Origin: Actinomycetota bacterium
Lineage (GTDB): Bacteria > Actinomycetota > Actinomycetes > Nanopelagicales > Nanopelagicaceae
Assembly: GCA_947488645.1 (NCBI GenBank)
Contig: CANLAC010000036.1
Location: 1 to 10,641, forward strand
Direction of reading: 5' to 3'
DNA length: 10,641 bases
Within the stretch, counting starts at the first letter, position 1; each line of letters begins with the position of its first letter. Under the pieces are notes generated by a model. That model made no database searches and was not told where the DNA came from. It saw only the letters and a list, made by a program, of their open reading frames with translations. Made by a program: the position numbers and the translations under genes. Positions 1 to 5,177 of this stretch are shown here, one piece after another.

Positions 1-884
1 GGAATAGCTGTGCGCACACGATCCAATATTCCTAGATAGCGATCTGATCTATATGAGCGGCGCATCTGCTGCAATACTCGATCTGATCCAGATTGCAACG
101 GCATATGCAGATGAGGCATAACGTTAGAAGTCTGAGCCATCGCCTCAATCACATCATCTGTGAAATCTCGAGGATGCGGGGACATAAAGCGAACTCGCTC
201 CAACCCATCAATTTTCCCGCATTCACGCAATAGATTGGCAAATGCTTGGCGATCACCAAAATCAACACCATAGGCATTCACGTTTTGACCAAGCAAAGTT
301 ATTTCAATAACTCCCTGATCTACCAAAGTCTTCACCTCAGTCAAGATATCTGCAGCCGTGCGATCCTTTTCGATTCCCCGAAGCGTAGGAACGATGCAAA
401 AAGTACAGGTGTTATTACACCCAACGGACACAGACACCCATGATGAGAAAGCAGAAAGGCGACGCGCAGGCAAAGTTGATGGGAAGTGTTCTAGGGATTC
501 AAGAATCTCGATCTGGGATTCTTCTTCTATGCGGGCACGCTCTAGCAATACAGGCAGTGAGCCCACATTGTGTGTTCCAAAGACAACATCAACATACGGT
601 GCTTTCTTGATGATTGTCGCCTGATCCTTTTGAGCAAGACAGCCGCCCACAGCGATCTGCATATTGGGATTTAATTTCTTGATGGGAGCTAAGAAACTTA
701 AGTTGCCATATAACTTGTTATCCGCATTTTCTCGGACCGCACAGGTATTGAAAACAACTATGTCTGCTTGTTCCCCAACTACAACAGGAATGTAACCAGC
801 CTCATCCAATAGCCCAGCAATTCTCTCGGAGTCATGGACATTCATCTGACAGCCGTAGGTTTCGACTGTGTAGGTGCGGGTCAT
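1..884 (-). CDS. miaB: MiaB, tRNA-2-methylthio-N6-dimethylallyladenosine synthase (5' part, runs off left edge)
   Basis: Radical-SAM methylthiotransferase that adds the 2-methylthio group to i6A at tRNA position 37, next to the anticodon. About 294 codons are visible, starting at the ATG at 884-882; the 3' end, including the TRAM domain, lies outside the window. The N-terminal methylthiotransferase domain has the three cysteines that bind the auxiliary 4Fe-4S cluster: C12 (ETYGCQMN), C48 (FNTCAVRENA) and C82 (VGGCLAQ). The radical-SAM domain has the CxxxCxxC triad at C156, C160 and C163 (VGCNNTCTFCIVP). Near the edge the family motif PLQSGSD is followed by QQMRRSYRSDRYL. The start codon overlaps the stop of the upstream amidotransferase in an ATGA. 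There is no Shine-Dalgarno sequence before it (the upstream bases are pyrimidine-rich), so translational coupling is likely. I see no frame disruption. MiaB is preferred over MtaB or RimO because of the RENADNK and PLQSGSD motifs. Confidence 0.96.
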   Translation of the reverse strand, partial: MTRTYTVETYGCQMNVHDSERIAGLLDEAGYIPVVVGEQADIVVFNTCAVRENADNKLYGNLSFLAPIKKLNPNMQIAVGGCLAQKDQATIIKKAPYVDVVFGTHNVGSLPVLLERARIEEESQIEILESLEHFPSTLPARRLSAFSSWVSVSVGCNNTCTFCIVPTLRGIEKDRTAADILTEVKTLVDQGVIEITLLGQNVNAYGVDFGDRQAFANLLRECGKIDGLERVRFMSPHPRDFTDDVIEAMAQTSNVMPHLHMPLQSGSDRVLQQMRRSYRSDRYLGILDRVRTAI

Positions 885-1603
885 AGAGAAGAAATTGAAT
901 ACTCTAAAGTCGAACGATCAACCACAAGCATCTGATGGTTATCTAGGTGGTCCCAATCCGTGTTGCCCCACCCGGTTGAAGCAACAATCATGTCGCTACC
1001 ACGCTTGGTGAAGCGAAGCTCGTAATGATCTTCAGCGCTCCACTCAGCCTTATTACCTTCGTTAAATTCGCAGACCGCAATCAAAGTATCTGGTGTTTGC
1101 ACCATGATATTGAGGGCGGTGTAGTCAGCATTTGATCGGATCAAATTCACGATTGATCGCACGCCTTCGACCAAGCCATGCTCATCAACTTGTGAAAGCA
1201 GCGCATAAAAGAAACGCTCACTGTCGGTCGTCCCCTGAAGAAATCCCTTGTACTTATCAGCAATGAACTGCTCTGCAGTATTTCCAGGTCGGATAGTGCC
1301 GTTGTGCATGAAAGTTGTTGTCCCATGGGTAAATGGGTGGTTGTTATCAATATTGACTGTGATTCCTTTAGAGGCAAGACGCAAGTGAAGAAGTGCGCCA
1401 TCGGTGAGAACCTCTGTTTTTGCCTGGCTTAGCGAATCAGATTCACGAGCAGGATTAACATCTTTCAAAATCTGGCCATCGTGGGCATAACCCCAACCAT
1501 CTTTGTGCTCTGATGACATAGCAACAAACTTGTCGAATTCAGTACCCACAACGTCATAGAAACTCTTACGCTCTAAAGACGAAAAGGCTAACAATCTGCA
1601 CAT
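881..1603 (-). CDS. Class II (Ntn-type) glutamine amidotransferase, YafJ/EgtC-like, substrate unknown
   Basis: A 240-residue protein made of a single glutamine amidotransferase type II domain, the fold that hydrolyses glutamine (or a gamma-glutamyl amide) with an N-terminal cysteine. It starts MCRLLAF, so Cys2 becomes the nucleophile after Met removal. The other family signatures are intact: DGWGYA (35-40), HLRLAS (73-78, with the glutamine-binding Arg), NNHPF (87-91), MHNG (99-102, oxyanion-hole Asn-Gly) and TTDSER (125-130, with the Asp that contacts the substrate amine). No synthetase domain is fused or adjacent, unlike PurF, GlmS or AsnB. YafJ-like stand-alone proteins and the ergothioneine hydrolase EgtC share this architecture. 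No egtB or egtD is in view, so EgtC cannot be claimed. It lies 21 bp after trmD, with a weak purine-rich site (GAAGTAGAG), and overlaps miaB by 4 bp, so it is probably co-transcribed with both. Its substrate cannot be read from the sequence. Confidence 0.9.
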   Translation of the reverse strand: MCRLLAFSSLERKSFYDVVGTEFDKFVAMSSEHKDGWGYAHDGQILKDVNPARESDSLSQAKTEVLTDGALLHLRLASKGITVNIDNNHPFTHGTTTFMHNGTIRPGNTAEQFIADKYKGFLQGTTDSERFFYALLSQVDEHGLVEGVRSIVNLIRSNADYTALNIMVQTPDTLIAVCEFNEGNKAEWSAEDHYELRFTKRGSDMIVASTGWGNTDWDHLDNHQMLVVDRSTLEYSISSL

Positions 1604-1624
1604 GGTGGCAACTCTACTTCAAGC

Positions 1625-2293
1625 CTAGAGATTCTTCTTGGCACGCTCTTGTGCTTGCGCCGCACGCCATTTAGCAATTTCCCCATGGTTGCCGCTGAGC
1701 AAAATTGCTGGGACTTCAATATCTCGCCAGATGGATGGCTTTGTGAAGTTTGGATACTCCAAGTACCCCTCTTCGTTGTGTGATTCTTCAGCCAAAGATT
1801 CTGGATTACCAAGCACACCTGGAATCAAGCGGGTAATCGCTTCGATCATTACAAGGGATGCAACTTCGCCGCCGCCTAATACATAGTCGCCAATTGATAC
1901 TTCATGCACGCGGTGGTTCTTTGATTCATAGTGTTGGCGCACTCGGTCATCAATACCTTCATAACGACCACATGCAAATACTAAATGCTTCGCTTGTGAA
2001 AACTTTGCTGCCATCGGCTGATCAAAGCGCTTTCCTGCCGGAGTCAAAATAATTAAATCTGTTTCAGGTGTCATTAATTGATCCAAGGCTTTTCCCCAGA
2101 TTTCTGGCAACATAACCATTCCTGCGCCACCACCATAAGGAGTGTCATCAACGGTGTTGTGATTATCTGTTGAAAAAGAACGCAGGTCATGAATACCTAC
2201 TTCTACCAAACCTTGTTCTTGGGCTTTGCCCAGTAGGGAAAGCTGTAGTGGTGCAAAGTATTCAGGGAAAATTGTTACCGCATCAATTTTCAT
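1625..2293 (-). CDS. trmD: TrmD, tRNA (guanine-37-N1)-methyltransferase
   Basis: SPOUT-family enzyme that methylates G37 of tRNAs reading CNN codons, using S-adenosylmethionine, and so prevents +1 frameshifting. It has 222 residues (E. coli 255, M. tuberculosis about 230), with a short C-terminal end after WRAAQAQERA. Family motifs are TIFPEYF (7-13), VDDTPYGGGAGM (48-59), the trefoil-knot segments FACGRYEGIDDRV (106-118) and VSIGDYVLGGGE (132-143), and SGNHGEI (200-206). Arg155 matches the catalytic Arg154 of E. coli. The position equivalent to the proposed general base Asp169 reads Glu170 (AEESHN), a conservative change. The ATG at 2293 overlaps the rimM stop in ATGA and has a strong Shine-Dalgarno sequence 5 nt upstream. 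rimM-trmD adjacency is conserved in most bacteria. Confidence 0.97.
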   Translation of the reverse strand: MKIDAVTIFPEYFAPLQLSLLGKAQEQGLVEVGIHDLRSFSTDNHNTVDDTPYGGGAGMVMLPEIWGKALDQLMTPETDLIILTPAGKRFDQPMAAKFSQAKHLVFACGRYEGIDDRVRQHYESKNHRVHEVSIGDYVLGGGEVASLVMIEAITRLIPGVLGNPESLAEESHNEEGYLEYPNFTKPSIWRDIEVPAILLSGNHGEIAKWRAAQAQERAKKNL

Positions 2294-2790
2294 GCCATCT
2301 CCCCCGTAATAGTTGGGGGAATGACCACGACTTTCTTATTTGCAATATCTACCGTTGGAACTAATTGATGCACAAAGGGAATCAATTGCTCGCCTTGCGC
2401 CGTCCTAATTGCAAGTAAATCTTGACCTGGCAGATTAACGACATCGGTAATTTCACCAAATGCTTCTCCAGATTCAAGAATTGCCGCACAACCAATTAGC
2501 TGCATCACGTGATACTCATCCTCATCCTTGGATTCATTGATATCAACCTCTGCATAGAGCAATGTGTTGCGGAGTTTTTCGATGCTATTGCGATCAGTAA
2601 TGCCCTCAAAACCTAATAACAAAATGCCGTTATGGACTCGGCCCGAGATGACCTTTAATTCACCATTGGAATCGGTTTGAACTGTGGCACCAATGGCAAA
2701 GCGACGATCAGGTTCATCTGTACGAACCTCTATCGTCGCTTCACCAAGAATTCCGTGAGCGCGACCAATTCGCCCCACGAGTAAGCGCAT
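2290..2790 (-). CDS. rimM: RimM, 16S rRNA processing / 30S maturation factor
   Basis: Assembly factor that binds ribosomal protein S19 and the 30S head and helps mature 16S rRNA. It has 166 residues, normal for the family. The N-terminal RimM barrel opens with the signature VGRIGRAHGILGE (5-17). The C-terminal PRC-barrel half begins around residue 92 (EYHVMQLIG) and contains the closing motif IPFVHQLVPTVDI (137-149). It follows the KH-domain gene by 2 bp and overlaps trmD by 4 bp (ATGA), so it is an internal gene of the rpsP-khpA-rimM-trmD operon. The upstream Shine-Dalgarno is poor (GAAG about 9-10 nt before ATG), consistent with coupled translation. Confidence 0.96.
   Translation of the reverse strand: MRLLVGRIGRAHGILGEATIEVRTDEPDRRFAIGATVQTDSNGELKVISGRVHNGILLLGFEGITDRNSIEKLRNTLLYAEVDINESKDEDEYHVMQLIGCAAILESGEAFGEITDVVNLPGQDLLAIRTAQGEQLIPFVHQLVPTVDIANKKVVVIPPTITGEMA
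2299..2305 (-). promoter_or_regulatory. Strong ribosome binding site of trmD inside the rimM 3' end
   Basis: GGGGGAG on the minus strand lies 5 nt before the trmD ATG and inside the last codons of rimM. Most genes in this cluster have weak or no Shine-Dalgarno sequence, so this one stands out. It supports the start at 2293 and suggests trmD can be initiated independently as well as by coupling through the ATGA overlap. Confidence 0.7.
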
Positions 2791-2792
2791 TG

Positions 2793-3032
2793 TTATCGAG
2801 CTTCGTCGGTCTCGATGAGATCGACGCGCACTGTGCGTCCTGCGAGCGCACTTACAACGGTACGAAGTGCCTTTGCTGTACGACCATTACGACCAATGAC
2901 CTTGCCGATATCTTCAGGGTTAACTCGAACCTCTAAAGTTGTTCCGCGACGTCCACTCTTTTCAGAGACAACAACATCATCGGGATTATCGACGATTCCC
3001 TTGACCAAATGCTCTAGGGCTTCATCCATCAT
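2793..3032 (-). CDS. khpA: KH-domain RNA-binding protein (KhpA type)
   Basis: A 79-residue protein that is a single type II KH domain; the RNA-gripping GxxG loop is GRNG at 47-50, within KVIGRNGRTAKALRT. Families of this kind (KhpA/YlqC) bind many RNAs and pair with KhpB/Jag in Gram-positive bacteria to affect cell length and division. Here its place right after rpsP and before rimM is the conserved actinobacterial one (the Rv2908c position). Two ATG codons are tandem at 3032 and 3029, so the first residue is ambiguous by one. It starts 2 bp after the rpsP stop. No KhpB partner is in the window. Confidence 0.94.
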   Translation of the reverse strand: MMDEALEHLVKGIVDNPDDVVVSEKSGRRGTTLEVRVNPEDIGKVIGRNGRTAKALRTVVSALAGRTVRVDLIETDEAR

Positions 3033-3034
3033 GT

Positions 3035-3571
3035 TTACTCTGCAGCCGCTTCTTCAGTTGGAGTTTCAACAACTGCTTCAACAGTCTCTTCTACAACAGC
3101 CTCAACTGCTGGAGCTTCTTCAACTACTGGAGTTTCAACAACAGCTTCTTCAACAACAGGGTTTGCCTTAGCTGCAAGCTTCTCCTGTGCCTTCTTCTTC
3201 ATTGTTGTTGCACCTTCTGCAGGCTCGTTAGCAGCAGCCTTCATCGCTGCTTCATAAGCAACAACCTTTGATGGCTTAGGTGCTGCAACGCGAAGAGTTC
3301 CTTCAGTTCCTGGAAGACCCTTGAACTTCTGCCAATCGCCAGTCACCTTCAGCAAAGCCTCTACAGCTTCAGATGGTTGTGCACCAACGCCGAGCCAGTA
3401 CAGAGCGCGCTCTGAGTTGATCTCGATAAGTGATGGCTCTTGTCCTGGAACGTAGCGACCAATTTCTTCAATTGATAGACCATTACGTGCCTTACGTGCG
3501 TCTGTAACAACAACACGGAAAAACGGTGTGCGGATTTTGCCCATGCGCATTAAACGAATTTTTGTAGCCAA
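3035..3571 (-). CDS. rpsP: Ribosomal protein bS16 with long Ala/Glu/Val C-terminal tail; probable TTG start
   Basis: Small-subunit ribosomal protein S16, which binds 16S rRNA early in 30S assembly. The core begins ATKIRLMRMGKIRTPFFRVVV, matching the family start (usually MAVKIRL). That places initiation at the TTG at 3571-3569, which has AGGAG 10 nt upstream. An in-frame ATG at 3610 would add 13 residues (MIRMAHIYRSTTF) not seen in S16, so I prefer TTG, giving 178 residues. The conserved fold ends near residue 85. Residues 95-178 form an extension, first Ala/Lys-rich, then acidic, with five VVE units. Actinobacterial S16 proteins often carry such tails, while E. coli S16 has only 82 residues. 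It heads the rpsP-khpA-rimM-trmD operon after a 160-bp gap. Confidence 0.93.
   Translation of the reverse strand: MATKIRLMRMGKIRTPFFRVVVTDARKARNGLSIEEIGRYVPGQEPSLIEINSERALYWLGVGAQPSEAVEALLKVTGDWQKFKGLPGTEGTLRVAAPKPSKVVAYEAAMKAAANEPAEGATTMKKKAQEKLAAKANPVVEEAVVETPVVEEAPAVEAVVEETVEAVVETPTEEAAAE
3038..3157 (-). repeat. Low-complexity coding repeat in the rpsP tail (VVE-EA / VVE-TP units)
   Basis: Codons 139-178 encode Val/Glu/Ala/Pro-rich units: VVEEA, VVETP, VVEEAP, VVEET, VVETP. At the DNA level this appears on the plus strand as recurring CTTCAAC, CAACAAC and CTCAACT blocks. Such tracts can change length by slippage or unequal exchange without breaking the frame. The encoded tail is acidic and probably disordered. 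Confidence 0.6.
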
Positions 3572-3731
3572 GAAAGTTGTACTCCTGTAAATGTGTGCCA
3601 TGCGTATCAATCGCAGCGGGGTGCGCGATCAATTCATATGACTATCGAATTGTGGATGTTGCTGGGGGTAGAGGGCCCCTTCAACAGGTTCCCAATTCTG
3701 CCATTTAAGGCCTCAGATGCGAAATCGGGCT
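3572..3731 (-). other. Non-coding gap between ffh and rpsP, with two imperfect hairpins
   Basis: This is the longest gene-free stretch in the window (160 bp) and presumably holds the promoter and leader of the rpsP operon. Two inverted repeats are visible. One at 3610-3629 has ATCGC / GCGAT plus an inner GC / GC pair, one bulged base and a 5-nt loop. One at 3658-3685 has GTTG / CAAC and GGGG / CCCC separated by two mismatches, with an 8-nt loop. Neither is followed by a T-run on the minus strand, so neither looks like an intrinsic terminator. I could not assign a convincing -10/-35 pair. No small ORF or RNA gene is evident. Confidence 0.5.
3582..3586 (-). promoter_or_regulatory. Ribosome binding site that selects the rpsP TTG start
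   Basis: AGGAG on the minus strand lies 10 nt before the TTG at 3571. It falls inside the reading frame if the upstream ATG codons (3610 or 3601) were used, so it argues that translation starts at the TTG, exactly where the S16 core begins. Confidence 0.65.
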
Positions 3732-5165
3732 TTATTGACCCTGTTCTAGCGCTCGCTTAGCTGGATTGCCTGATTTGGACTTCTTCTTGTTAATTGGCTT
3801 GTTCACCTTCGGCATCGCTGGCATTCCCATACCTGGAGGCATTCCCGCCGGCATCCCGCCATTTCGAACCTGCTTCATCATCTTTTGCGCAGCAGAGAAT
3901 CTGTCCACCAGATTGTTTACATCAGAGACCTTACGGCCTGACCCCAGTGCAATTCGTGCACGGCGCGAGCCGTTGAGCAGTTTCGGTTCGCGGCGCTCTG
4001 CAGGTGTCATTGATTGCACAATCGCCTTTGTGCGAACTATCTCGCCCTCATCAAAGTTTTCAATTTGTTTCTTCATTGCACCAGCACCAGGCAACATTCC
4101 AAGGATCTTGGACATGTTTCCCATCTTAGACATCGCTTGTAATTGCTCTAGAAAGTCTTCTAATGTGAAATCTTCACCACTTACAAACTTTGCCTCTAAC
4201 TTTGCTGATGTGTCCGTATCAAAAGCTTTTTTGGCCTGCTCTGCCAATGTTGCAACATCGCCCAGACCCAATATTCGAGAGGCCATGCGCTCTGGATAGA
4301 AAATATCAAACTCGTGCAGTTTCTCACCAGTTGATGCAAACATGATCGGACGCTTGGTCATTGAAGCAATAGAAAGGGCCGCACCGCCTCTGGCATCACC
4401 GTCGAGCTTTGTTAGCACTACGCCATCAAACCCAACGCCACCTAAGAAAGCTTGAGATGTTCTCACAGCGTCCTGGCCCATCATTGCATCGACGACAAAT
4501 AAGATTTCATCAGGATTAACAGCATCACGAATATCTGATGCTTGCTTCATTAAATCTGCATCAACACCTAAACGACCTGCTGTATCAACGATGACCATGT
4601 TGTACTGCTTAGATTTTGCAAACTCAATACCAGCCTTTGCAACCTTTACAGGATCGCCTTGGCCATTACCTGCTTCTGGAGCAAAGACAGGAACATTAAC
4701 TGACTCGCCAACGACCTGCAGCTGAGTAACAGCATTGGGGCGTTGCAAATCTGATGCAACTAATAGTGGTGTATTTCCTTGATCTGCATAAAATTTTGCA
4801 AGTTTTCCGGCCAAGGTAGTTTTACCTGCGCCTTGCAAACCAGCAAGCATGATCACTGTTGGAGGATTTTTTGCAAAGCGAACTCTGCGAGCTTGTCCCC
4901 CAAGGATTTCAATCAGACTTGAATTAACAATCTCAAAGATTGCATTAGCTTGATTGGAGCCCGACTGCATTGTTGGCAAAGCATCTAATGATTTCTGCCG
5001 GATATCTGCAATGAAATCCTCAACAACAGACAGTGCAACATCGGATTCCAGAAGCGCCTGACGGATCTCTTCACATGTAGTTTCTATATCCGAGGATGAG
5101 ATCTTTCCGCGTGAGCGAAGTGATGAGAACGCTCCACTAAACCGGGATGTCAAGGATTCAAACAT
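3732..5165 (-). CDS. ffh: Ffh, signal recognition particle GTPase (SRP54)
   Basis: Protein subunit of the signal recognition particle: it binds 4.5S RNA and hydrophobic signal sequences and delivers ribosomes to FtsY at the membrane. It has 477 residues. The N domain (1-95) includes the ALLESDVALSVVEDF helix. The G domain has the P-loop GLQGAGKTT (109-117), DLQRPNAVTQL (139-149), DTAGRL (194-199) and TKLDGDARGG (252-261). The methionine-rich M domain spans roughly 325-435 and carries FLEQLQAMSKMGNMSKILGMLPG-type signal-binding sequence and the RNA-binding NGSRR (398-402). The tail (435-477) is Gly/Met/Pro-rich, then Lys-rich. It starts 12 bp after glnD with no clear Shine-Dalgarno, which suggests coupling to glnD. 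It has no visible partner RNA (ffs) in this window. Confidence 0.98.
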   Translation of the reverse strand: MFESLTSRFSGAFSSLRSRGKISSSDIETTCEEIRQALLESDVALSVVEDFIADIRQKSLDALPTMQSGSNQANAIFEIVNSSLIEILGGQARRVRFAKNPPTVIMLAGLQGAGKTTLAGKLAKFYADQGNTPLLVASDLQRPNAVTQLQVVGESVNVPVFAPEAGNGQGDPVKVAKAGIEFAKSKQYNMVIVDTAGRLGVDADLMKQASDIRDAVNPDEILFVVDAMMGQDAVRTSQAFLGGVGFDGVVLTKLDGDARGGAALSIASMTKRPIMFASTGEKLHEFDIFYPERMASRILGLGDVATLAEQAKKAFDTDTSAKLEAKFVSGEDFTLEDFLEQLQAMSKMGNMSKILGMLPGAGAMKKQIENFDEGEIVRTKAIVQSMTPAERREPKLLNGSRRARIALGSGRKVSDVNNLVDRFSAAQKMMKQVRNGGMPAGMPPGMGMPAMPKVNKPINKKKSKSGNPAKRALEQGQ

Positions 5166-5177
5166 AAGGCGGTAAGA

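Noticed and set aside
246..624. Small plus-strand frames near the left edge
   Set aside because: They lie antisense to the MiaB radical-SAM domain and have no conserved features.
2815..3171. Plus-strand frame with a Leu/Gln-rich end, looking like a repeat protein
   Set aside because: The LQQ-rich part is the antisense reading of the Glu/Val/Ala tail of S16 and the KH gene, so it is not a separate gene.
3658..3685. GC-rich hairpin after ffh as an intrinsic terminator
   Set aside because: The stem is interrupted by two mismatches and is not followed by a T-run on the minus strand.
3766..4299. 177-codon plus-strand open frame opposite ffh
   Set aside because: It is a shadow of the Ffh M and G domains, with no recognisable domain and no ribosome binding site.
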